A stretch of 19,151 nt of DNA from JBEIUO01 sp964549785 (GTDB lineage Bacteria; Planctomycetota; Phycisphaerae; Phycisphaerales; UBA1924): NCBI GenBank assembly GCA_964549785.1, contig CAZJXA010000042.1, positions 1 through 19,151 of the forward strand, given 5' to 3'. The notes under the pieces were generated by a model. That model was not told the origin of the DNA. It saw only the letters and a program-made list of their open reading frames with translations, and searched no databases. How positions within the stretch are numbered: the first letter of the stretch is position 1; every line of letters starts with the position of its first letter. A program made the translations under genes and the position numbers. Below, in pieces: positions 1 to 6,957 of the stretch.

Positions 1-4
1 TCTC

Positions 5-547
5 TCACAAGTGCTCAAATATCGTCTGCGACCGCACCACCACGCCGCCCGCGGCGAGAAGGTGATACGACTGGGCATGAACTTCCTTGTTGTACTTTTG
101 GATATCAACCATGCTCAGGCACTTGCCCGCTTCGTCGCCCCACTCATGGATGAGGGCCCCGGTTTCCACCGAGAATCGCTGCATCTCGTCAAGCGTTGAC
201 ATGTACAGGTTGTCCGCCAACGTCTCGGTCTGAACCGAATTCATGTAGGTCACGCCCGCCTTCGTGAAGCGATGCTCAATGTCCCGCTCGCCCGCACAAA
301 GGCCCGCTGTCACCAGCCCGGTCGAAGGGACGCTCCGGTCCTGTTCGGAGAGAAACTCCGTGGCGCACATCGTCTTGTACTCGAACCGGAGCACATGGGC
401 CCCGTTCATCAACCACGTCTCGACCTCAAACTCACCGTGCCGCACCACACGCCGGCCCTTCAGCTGAAAGAGTTCCGGGTGCAACGCTCGGTCGTAGAGC
501 AAAATGGTGTACGACTGCAGAGCGTTTGTCCTGATCGTGCTGTTCAT
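5..547 (-). CDS. DUF2617-like conserved protein of unknown function
   Basis: Complete 180-aa frame: ATG at 547, TGA at 5-7. The N-terminal stretch with LLYDRALHPELF (about residues 16-27) and the C-terminal block with AQSYHLL followed by VVVRSQTIFE (about residues 157-178) resemble what I recall of the DUF2617 family, seen in planctomycetes and actinobacteria, whose members are about 150-180 aa. No enzymatic motif, signal peptide or membrane segment is visible, so it is probably cytoplasmic and its function is unknown. It is divergent from the HEAT-repeat gene at 824. Its downstream neighbour lies outside the window. The family call is from memory of the motifs and was not searched. That this is a real gene is well supported by normal amino-acid composition and a clean start and stop. 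Confidence 0.72.
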   Translation of the reverse strand: MNSTIRTNALQSYTILLYDRALHPELFQLKGRRVVRHGEFEVETWLMNGAHVLRFEYKTMCATEFLSEQDRSVPSTGLVTAGLCAGERDIEHRFTKAGVTYMNSVQTETLADNLYMSTLDEMQRFSVETGALIHEWGDEAGKCLSMVDIQKYNKEVHAQSYHLLAAGGVVVRSQTIFEHL

Positions 548-823
548 GCCTGCGGAAACGTCCTCTCGTGCGGCGAGTGCCCTCGTGTACTACGGAGCAT
601 TCGCCGGTCCTAGCGTCGCTGCCCGAGCGGGGTTCGCCCACGGAATCCAAAAAAGCAGCCGGAATCGGCGCCACGCCGCCGGCCCGCCCCTTCGACCCCC
701 CAAGGGAATCATCCCGCCCACGCTCTTCAGCCGATCCTCATTCTCTCGGGCTTTCCCCTCCGACTGAAGTTGTGAGGATTATGGACAAAACGCACCCCAA
801 GTTGCAAGAGAAATTTCTTCAGA
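548..823. other. Divergent intergenic region, probable promoters for both flanks
   Basis: This 276-base spacer separates two divergently transcribed genes and must hold both promoters. I could not pick convincing -35/-10 pairs. The right end (about 770-823) is markedly AT-richer than its surroundings. It contains a 10-base perfect palindrome, AGAAATTTCT, at 809-818, just before the ATG at 824. A 19-codon frame (781-840) begins here and overlaps the start of the next gene; it is treated as a weak candidate only. Nothing else is recognised. Confidence 0.4.
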
Positions 824-2881
824 ATGTCAATTTTTCATAAGTTCCGGCGGTTTCTGCCCAAAACACCCACCCTCAGACCCCGTTCAGGTGTCGCCAAGGT
901 CAATCCGCTCGCGATTGTCGCCGCAATCGACAGGCTTCCCACGCGCCTTCAACCCTTCGCCCTCGCCGAACTGTTCACCTCCGACCACATCATCGCCCTT
1001 CACGCCCATTCGCCCGCGTTCTTCCCAATGCTCGCCCAACGCTGGATGGCGTGCACCCCGTCTCCGGTCGATGTGCCCTGTCCCACCGACGTCGCCCGCG
1101 TTGGGCCCGACGCGCTGCCGCCTCTGAATCACTCCTACCCCCAGGCCGCTTCGTCCCGCCGTGCCTGGTGCGCCATCGTCAGACGCTGGGGCCTGCTTCC
1201 CCCATCGCTCGCTTCCCAGTTTCGGTCCCGCTACAGACCATCCCTCGACGCCGCCGCGGCAGAAGTCCTCTCCGCCGCGTCCAGCCCCGAGACCCTCCTC
1301 CCGTTCCTCGCCGAAGACCGGAGCGCCGCCCTTCGATGCGCTGTTCTCTCACGCTTCCCCGCGTTCTTTGCGGATCGGCACCGCGACCTGCAAACAATGA
1401 TCGAATCCGCCGTCGCCGAGAATGACCTGTCTTCGATCGTGACCGCGGCCCAAGGTTTTCAAAAGCACCGCTCGCTCGCGCCCGTCGCGGCAGCACTCGC
1501 GGCCGCCGACCGCCTTCATCTGCGATCAAACACCGCCCTCGCAACGTGGATGCAAAGCGAGGCTAACGTCGGTTCGGGTGCAGTTCGGGCTGCCATGCGG
1601 CGCGAAAGCGGCGACCACGCCGCCGCCCGCGCCCTCGAACTCGTCTCGTGCCCGGTGTGGCAATCGGCCTGTCTCCACGCCCTGCTGCGGGTTCCAACGC
1701 CCATCCAGTTTGCCCATGCCGCCGACATCGGTCATCTCCTTGAAAACCCGGCCCGCGCGGCGGCCCTGCGCACTGCGTTCGTGAGACTCCGGCCACAGCG
1801 ACTGCTGCCCCCGTCCTCGAGCCGGGTCGTCTCAACGGGTGCGGTGCGTTGGGCCTCCTTGGTGCCGCGGGGCGTTGAGTGCTTGCCGACGGCCGTGAAA
1901 CTATCTCCGCTGGCCCGCTTGGTCGCGTCGAAGCATGCCGCCCCCGCCGCCGACGAAACCGACCCCATCGTCCTGCATGCACGCTTTGTGTTCTCCAGCC
2001 CCGCCGGAACGCTGCACGAACGCCGATCTGTCGCGGGCTCCAATCCGATCGTGGACCGTTTCTCCAGTCCGCACGCCGATCTGGATCATGCGATCGCCTC
2101 GGATCGCCGTCTCCACTCCGAACATGGCGCTGCGGCCTGCCTCCGCTGGCGGACCCGTCTGCGGGACGATCGATTTTCGGCAATCACAGAATTGCGCCGC
2201 CATTGCGATGCAGCGCCGACAGAAAGCCACATCGCGCTCATCGGGCTCGTTCGGCGTCTGGCGTTGGTTTCGGAACTCTCCGGCTGGCTGGGTGCGGTGG
2301 CGCTGCGATCAAAGGGCGACGACCATCGATCGGTGGCCACCGCCGTGGCGGCCCTGGGCGATGCCGATGGCCCCGCGGTCCGCAAGGTCCTCTCGATGCT
2401 GTGCGGACACCACGATTCTCGAATCCGCGCCAACGCCGTCGAATCGCTGGGCCGCCTCATCCGCCGCGGCGACGCCGACGCCACGCTCCTCGTAGACACG
2501 AAGCCCGATCCTCACCACCGTGTCCGTGCCAACGCCATCCGGGCGTTGTTTTCTCACGACGCCGCCGTGGAGCGATGGCTCTTCGACATGCTCGTGGATG
2601 ACCGCGTCTCTCACCGGATCGCTTCCGCCTGGGTGGCCCGGCGCGTCCCGCTTTCGGCCGTGCAGGCACCGCGCCTGAGCCAACTGGCCCTGGTCGAACC
2701 CGACTCCCGTGTGCAGCACGCCCTCCACAACGCCCTCGAACGCATCCTGCACCCTCACCGGTTCGCGTGGCGCAGCGGAGCCCTCTCGCGTACCGACCGC
2801 GACCCGCGCTGGCCCCAATCTCACCCTCCATTATCACGCCCGGACGATTCTCCCATTTTCCGGCCGCGGCTCGTCGCCTGA
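824..2881 (+). CDS. HEAT-repeat domain protein
   Basis: 685-aa protein. The only in-frame start between the upstream stop (773-775) and the coding body is the ATG at 824; no clear Shine-Dalgarno precedes it. The C-terminal part, roughly residues 500-610, has helical repeats typical of HEAT proteins, with motifs such as RIRANAVESLGRL and RVRANAIRALF about 40 residues apart. The rest is Ala/Arg-rich and predicted helical, so degenerate repeats may extend through much of the chain. No signal peptide or membrane segment is evident; the N-terminus is basic (FHKFRRFLPK). HEAT arrays are protein-binding scaffolds, so a specific role cannot be assigned. It sits 31 bases before a small membrane protein and probably shares its transcript, which suggests a scaffold working with a membrane partner (inference). 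Confidence 0.8.
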   Translation: MSIFHKFRRFLPKTPTLRPRSGVAKVNPLAIVAAIDRLPTRLQPFALAELFTSDHIIALHAHSPAFFPMLAQRWMACTPSPVDVPCPTDVARVGPDALPPLNHSYPQAASSRRAWCAIVRRWGLLPPSLASQFRSRYRPSLDAAAAEVLSAASSPETLLPFLAEDRSAALRCAVLSRFPAFFADRHRDLQTMIESAVAENDLSSIVTAAQGFQKHRSLAPVAAALAAADRLHLRSNTALATWMQSEANVGSGAVRAAMRRESGDHAAARALELVSCPVWQSACLHALLRVPTPIQFAHAADIGHLLENPARAAALRTAFVRLRPQRLLPPSSSRVVSTGAVRWASLVPRGVECLPTAVKLSPLARLVASKHAAPAADETDPIVLHARFVFSSPAGTLHERRSVAGSNPIVDRFSSPHADLDHAIASDRRLHSEHGAAACLRWRTRLRDDRFSAITELRRHCDAAPTESHIALIGLVRRLALVSELSGWLGAVALRSKGDDHRSVATAVAALGDADGPAVRKVLSMLCGHHDSRIRANAVESLGRLIRRGDADATLLVDTKPDPHHRVRANAIRALFSHDAAVERWLFDMLVDDRVSHRIASAWVARRVPLSAVQAPRLSQLALVEPDSRVQHALHNALERILHPHRFAWRSGALSRTDRDPRWPQSHPPLSRPDDSPIFRPRLVA

Positions 2882-2912
2882 ACCCGCCCCAACTTACCAG
2901 GAAACGCACCAC

Positions 2913-3224
2913 ATGGGAACCATTTCCCTTTTCGCCGATCTTGAGCCGATCCGACTGATGACCGGGGAGGTGACTCCCTCTCCCGAATCGCCGGTCTCCG
3001 CGCCAATCCTCGTCGCGTTCGCTGCCGGAGGCGCGATCCTCGGATTCGTCATCCTCGCGGTGCTTCGACGCAAGAACGCGCGGCACCCTGCCGACGCCGC
3101 GTTCAACCGGATGGCCCGGGATCTGAAGCTCTCGCGCCGCCAGCAGCGAGCCCTACGGCTCGAAAGTCGGGCCACCGGGTGTCACCCGATCGCGGCCCTC
3201 TTGGGGCCCACCGCCATGAGGTAA
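2913..3224 (+). CDS. Small single-pass membrane protein, unknown function
   Basis: 103 aa. The frame is open further upstream, but that part lies over the end of the HEAT gene. The ATG at 2913 is preferred because it follows that gene by 31 bases and has an AGGA about ten bases upstream. A short acidic N-terminal segment is followed by one membrane helix (about residues 31-51, ILVAFAAGG... to VILAVL) and then a basic stop-transfer cluster RRKNARH, giving a likely N-out/C-in topology. The cytoplasmic tail has a helical motif (AFNRMARDLKLSRRQQRALR) of the kind seen on small membrane-proximal regulatory tails; I do not know a named family for it. It lies between the HEAT-repeat gene and the TraB-like pair on the same strand, with short gaps on both sides. 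Confidence 0.72.
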   Translation: MGTISLFADLEPIRLMTGEVTPSPESPVSAPILVAFAAGGAILGFVILAVLRRKNARHPADAAFNRMARDLKLSRRQQRALRLESRATGCHPIAALLGPTAMR

Positions 3225-3284
3225 CGGAATGCGTCGCGCGGGCCTACAAGGGACGGAATCGGACCTTTCTTGAAAGGAAAGTCG

Positions 3285-4586
3285 ATGCGATCCCTACCCC
3301 ACGCGGTCTGGTGCATTCTGCTCGCCGTCAGTTCCTTCGTCGCAACGGCCCAGGAGCCAGCGACACCCGCGACGGGGGCGTTGGCTCTCGCGCCATCCGC
3401 CAGATACATGCGCGTCGACGATTCCGACCCCGACCGCATCAAACTCCAAATATCGAGCCGGACGTTGGTCCCGGTCTCGGGAACCGGTGCATCGGTAGAA
3501 CTTGTCGGCGTCGTCCACGTCGCGGACGCCGCGTATTACCGGGAACTCCAGACATTCCTGGACGGTTTCGATCTCGTGCTCTACGAGGGAGTCAAACTCA
3601 GCGGACTGGGGAACGCCCCGCCGGGTCTCGACGCCGACCAAGTCTCTCGGGTGATGCAAACCAAATCCCGGCTGCGCAAACTCGCCGTCCTCATCCAGCG
3701 GACCCAAGCCCGGGGCGAGCCGCTGCCCGAATCGCTTTCGAGTCTCGTTGGAGCACTTGAGAGTCCCATTCAGCACGTCGCAACTTCCCTGCTCACTGAT
3801 GCCTGGGGTCATCCCGTTATATACACATGGTCGACAACAACGGTGGGTGACCAACCCCCGCGCTCCACCTACGACCTGCACAGCCTCGGTGCCGATGGTG
3901 CCGACGGCGGTGGGGGCGCGGCGGCGGACCTCTCGTTCAGCGCACAGGAGCCACTGGGCGACCACGAGAAACGCCGCAGACCCAGCCCGATGTCGAAACT
4001 CGCTTCCGCCCTGGGCCTCGAATTCCAGTCGGCGATGGACTACACGCGGGCGAAGTGGCGAAACAGCGACCTCGCCATCGACGTCCTCCGCCAGAAACTG
4101 AAAGCGATCGGCGCACCGGGCGAAGAGTTCTTGGATTTTATGGACGGAACGTCCGGAAGCTTGAAAGCAGGACTGCTCCTCCTGGGATTTGTCGAGCGTG
4201 ACCCGAATCTGGCCATGATGGGAAAACTCATGCTGGTGGAAACCGGCCGCGACGATGCCAAGGGCGACGCCAACCCCGAGAGGGACGCCCGCAAGCAGGT
4301 GATCTTGATCGACCGCAACACCGAAGTGCTCCAAGACCTGAGAAGAGTGATCGACGACGAACCCCTCCACGGCCGCATCGCGCTCTTCTACGGCGCAGGC
4401 CACATGCCCGACTTCGAGTACCGGCTCGTGAACGAGTTCGGATACCGCTTCGCCGCGGCCAGATGGTTCACCGCCCTGGAGGTTGATCTCCGCTCGGCGC
4501 CCGGCGGCCTCAAGCAGGGCCAGCAGTTGCAACGCATGGTCCGCAAGTCCGCCGAGAATCGCGGCTCACGCAAACGTGCTCGATGA
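3285..4586 (+). CDS. Exported TraB/GumN-like protein with GspG-like insert (copy 1)
   Basis: 433 aa from the ATG at 3285, which has AAAGGA six bases upstream; a TTG five codons earlier is possible but worse placed. The N-terminus looks like a Sec signal peptide (hydrophobic core about 8-20, then ATAQE). The TraB/GumN fold is recognised by GVVHVADAAYY (75-85), VLYEGV (98-103), DYTRAKWRNSDL (252-263), VERDP (303-307), IDRN (342-345) and FYGAGHMPD (368-376). TraB-type proteins are metalloprotease-like, with conserved Glu and Gly-x-x-His elements; activity here is inferred. Between the halves, residues about 125-218 resemble the soluble core of a type II secretion GspG pseudopilin: a helix, PLPESL, DAWGHPVIY, YDLHSLGADG, GGGGAAADL. 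The pilin N-terminal helix is absent. A paralogue follows 121 bases downstream. Confidence 0.8.
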   Translation: MRSLPHAVWCILLAVSSFVATAQEPATPATGALALAPSARYMRVDDSDPDRIKLQISSRTLVPVSGTGASVELVGVVHVADAAYYRELQTFLDGFDLVLYEGVKLSGLGNAPPGLDADQVSRVMQTKSRLRKLAVLIQRTQARGEPLPESLSSLVGALESPIQHVATSLLTDAWGHPVIYTWSTTTVGDQPPRSTYDLHSLGADGADGGGGAAADLSFSAQEPLGDHEKRRRPSPMSKLASALGLEFQSAMDYTRAKWRNSDLAIDVLRQKLKAIGAPGEEFLDFMDGTSGSLKAGLLLLGFVERDPNLAMMGKLMLVETGRDDAKGDANPERDARKQVILIDRNTEVLQDLRRVIDDEPLHGRIALFYGAGHMPDFEYRLVNEFGYRFAAARWFTALEVDLRSAPGGLKQGQQLQRMVRKSAENRGSRKRAR

Positions 4587-4707
4587 AGCGTCCGCCGGAG
4601 CCGTTTCCGTGCTCATACGCTTCCGGCTCGACGGCCCCCGCGTAACCACTCGCCCCCCGCCGCGTATCAATCCGCGATCCGTTGCCCATCCTCATTGGAA
4701 AACTTCC

Positions 4708-6018
4708 ATGTTTCTCCGCCCCGTGCTCGCCGCCGCCGGCATTCTCCTGGCATCTCCATTCTCCTCCGGCCAGGTCGCGGCGCCGGTCGATCCATCCGGC
4801 TCCGTCACGCATAACGCCCCGAAATACATGCGGGTCGATGATTCGTCCGCCGACCGCGTCAAACTGCGGATTTCCAGCCGCACCATGGTTCCCGTCTCCG
4901 GCAGCGGTCCCGCCGTCGATCTCGTCGGTGTGTCCCACATCGGTGACGCCGCCTATTACGAAGAACTCCAGACCTTCCTCGACGGCTTTGACCTCGTCCT
5001 CTACGAAGGCGTCAAGCCGGGCGGCATGGGAACCGCGCCGGGCGATGCGGACGCCGGTGATGCCTCAAAGGTGAAGGTCACCAAGGCCCGCCTTCGGATG
5101 CTCGCCACCCTCATCGAGCGGAACCGCACCAAGGGCGTCGCCTATCCCGAATCTCTTTCTACCGTCATCGACACCCTCGACGGCACCATGAAGAAGATGG
5201 CCACCGCCGCTTCCACCGACGCCTGGGGGAACACCATCATCTACACCTGGTCGAAGGTATCGACGGGCGATCAACGCCCGGCCCGCCATACGTTCGATCT
5301 TCTCAGTCTGGGTGCCGACGCGTCCAAGGGCGGCGATGGCGCCGCCGCCGACCTCGCCTTCAGCATGCAAAAACCGCTCACCAAGGCCGAGAAGCAGGGC
5401 GGCGAAGGCATCCAGATCAAACTCGCCAACGCTCTGGGCCTGCAGTTCCAGTTATCCGCGATCAATTACACCCGCGACTCCTGGCGTAACAGCGATCTCG
5501 CCATCGATGAAGTCCAGCAAAAACTCGAAGAATCCGGTGCTCCCGGTGACGCCTTCTTCAGCCTGATGGACGGCAGCTCGTTCGGCTCCAAACTGCTCGG
5601 CTTTCTGCTGGGTTACGTCGAACGCGACCCGCAGATGGCGATGCTCATCAAGTTGATGCTCGTCGAGACCGTCGCCCACGCCGACGCCCTCATGGAGGCC
5701 CAGCCGGGAGCCATGGGCCGCTTCATGAAAGTGATCGTCATCGACCGCAACACCGCCGTCCTCGAGGACCTGCGGAACGTGATCGACACCGAACCCGACA
5801 TCAAGCACATCGCCCTCTTCTACGGCGCGGGTCACCTCCCCGACATGGAAACCCGGCTCGAAAAAGACTTCGGCTACCGCTTCGAAAAAGACGCCTGGTT
5901 TACCGCCATGGATCTGGACCTCGCGTCCGTTCCCGGCGGCCGCAAGCAGGCCGACCAGATGCGCCGCATGATCCGCCAGATGATCGAGAAGCAAAAGTCG
6001 CAGTCGCGCGAAGAGTGA
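4708..6018 (+). CDS. Exported TraB/GumN-like protein with GspG-like insert (copy 2)
   Basis: 436 aa. The ATG at 4708 is chosen because the signal peptide starts there (MFLRPVLAAAGILLA, cleavage likely near SGQVAA); the open frame further upstream overlaps copy 1 in another frame and is Arg/Pro-rich. The protein aligns with copy 1 over its whole length apart from the signal peptide and both tails. TraB elements: SHIGDAAYY (76-84), VLYEGV (97-102), NYTRDSWRNSDL (253-264), VERDP (304-308), IDRN (345-348), FYGAGHLPD (371-379). The GspG-like insert spans about 125-218: AYPESL, DAWGNTIIY, FDLLSLGAD, GGDGAAADL. The Asp residues of the presumed calcium loop (LGAD... and ...AAADL) are kept in both copies. 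The C-terminal tail is basic and helical. The gene ends 11 bases from the convergent FkbM gene with no obvious terminator between. Confidence 0.82.
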   Translation: MFLRPVLAAAGILLASPFSSGQVAAPVDPSGSVTHNAPKYMRVDDSSADRVKLRISSRTMVPVSGSGPAVDLVGVSHIGDAAYYEELQTFLDGFDLVLYEGVKPGGMGTAPGDADAGDASKVKVTKARLRMLATLIERNRTKGVAYPESLSTVIDTLDGTMKKMATAASTDAWGNTIIYTWSKVSTGDQRPARHTFDLLSLGADASKGGDGAAADLAFSMQKPLTKAEKQGGEGIQIKLANALGLQFQLSAINYTRDSWRNSDLAIDEVQQKLEESGAPGDAFFSLMDGSSFGSKLLGFLLGYVERDPQMAMLIKLMLVETVAHADALMEAQPGAMGRFMKVIVIDRNTAVLEDLRNVIDTEPDIKHIALFYGAGHLPDMETRLEKDFGYRFEKDAWFTAMDLDLASVPGGRKQADQMRRMIRQMIEKQKSQSREE

Positions 6019-6029
6019 CCCCGCGGCCG

Positions 6030-6842
6030 TCAGGTGTCCATCATCAACGCCCGCGCCAAACCCTGCGCGAGCCCGGGCTCCGCGTGCGTCACGTACAGCC
6101 GGTTGCACTCCACCCAGCAGGCGTGCGAATACGCCTGACCGTGCATCTGGCGAGAGACATCCTCACGCGGGTTGCTCTGATCGTCCTCGATCAGGATCAT
6201 CCGTGGCCGCCACCTCGCGAGTGTGAATCCCTTCAGGGCTTCAACCTCATGCCCCTCGACGTCCAGCGACACGAGGTCAATCGGCCCCGTGTGCGATTCC
6301 AACAACGCATCGAGCGTGGTCGCCAGCACCTTCACCGTCGTTCGCGCTGCGTTCTGCTGCTCGATCGACGCCGCGTGCTGGCTGGTCCCCGGAACATACG
6401 ACAGCATCCCCCCATACCGGTCCTCGACCGTCACAAACTCCACCGTCGGCCCATGGCCGGGGGCCGTGAGCACCGCCTGAACCACGCGGCTGTTCGGTCG
6501 ATTCACCCCGCACTCCCGGCTCCGCACCGGGTGCGGCTCCACCAGCAACCCCGTCCACCCCATCGCTTCCAACGCATACGTCACCGAAAAGTTCACCCCA
6601 TCAAAGGCCCCGGCCTCAATGAAGAAGCCCGACGTCGGCCGCCCCAAGGCTTCCCACGCCACCTGATCCTCCGCGAACTGCGCGCGGAAATCGATGGGGA
6701 ACCGCGGCGTTACGCCCGCTTCTCGGCAGACGTTCCCGGCCTCAAGCGTCGCGATTCGCTGCCGGCACCGCGTGATCGCCGACAACGCCTGAATCAGACC
6801 GATCTGCGTCCGTTGCAACTCTCCGGTTAAATCCTGCCCCAT
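6030..6842 (-). CDS. FkbM-family SAM-dependent methyltransferase
   Basis: 270 aa; ATG at 6842, TGA at 6030-6032; GGAG lies about 11 bases before the start. The class I Rossmann features of the FkbM family (Methyltransf_21) are visible: motif I FIEAGAFDG (74-82), the acidic post-strand-2 motif VEPHP (101-105), and the family hallmark SLDVEGHEVEALKGF (192-206), followed by MILIEDD (215-221). FkbM-type enzymes usually O-methylate sugars or polyketide hydroxyls; the acceptor here is unknown. Residues 1-35 form a helical, possibly coiled-coil N-terminal extension (LQRTQIGLIQAL...) not needed for the fold. No signal peptide, so cytoplasmic. It is the last gene of the probable panB-protease-fkbM unit, 115 bases after the protease stop. 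Confidence 0.9.
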   Translation of the reverse strand: MGQDLTGELQRTQIGLIQALSAITRCRQRIATLEAGNVCREAGVTPRFPIDFRAQFAEDQVAWEALGRPTSGFFIEAGAFDGVNFSVTYALEAMGWTGLLVEPHPVRSRECGVNRPNSRVVQAVLTAPGHGPTVEFVTVEDRYGGMLSYVPGTSQHAASIEQQNAARTTVKVLATTLDALLESHTGPIDLVSLDVEGHEVEALKGFTLARWRPRMILIEDDQSNPREDVSRQMHGQAYSHACWVECNRLYVTHAEPGLAQGLARALMMDT

Positions 6843-6957
6843 CGGCGTGTGCTCTCCAAAGTCGCTCCAGGTGGCCGGGTTGCCCCCAAGTTCGCGGCTC
6901 GACTGTAGCGAACGCCGACCGAAGCAATCCGGGCTCCCGGCGATCGCTCGGAGCAGT

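Noticed and set aside
3657..3938. Possibility that the TraB insert reflects a frameshift or a separate fused pilin gene
   Set aside because: The frame is uninterrupted, the TraB halves resume cleanly on both sides, and the second copy has the same insert at the same place; no prepilin signal or N-terminal pilin helix is present.
3294..4532. 412-aa open frame on the minus strand opposite the first TraB-like gene
   Set aside because: It mirrors the codon bias of the plus-strand gene, has no recognisable domain, and the plus strand has a clear signal peptide, ribosome site and conserved motifs.
4594..4635. Imperfect inverted repeat (GCCG-GAGCCG with CGGCTC-GA-CGGC) between the two TraB genes
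   Set aside because: Large 20-base loop, a two-base bulge and no T-tract, so neither a convincing terminator nor a clear regulatory hairpin.
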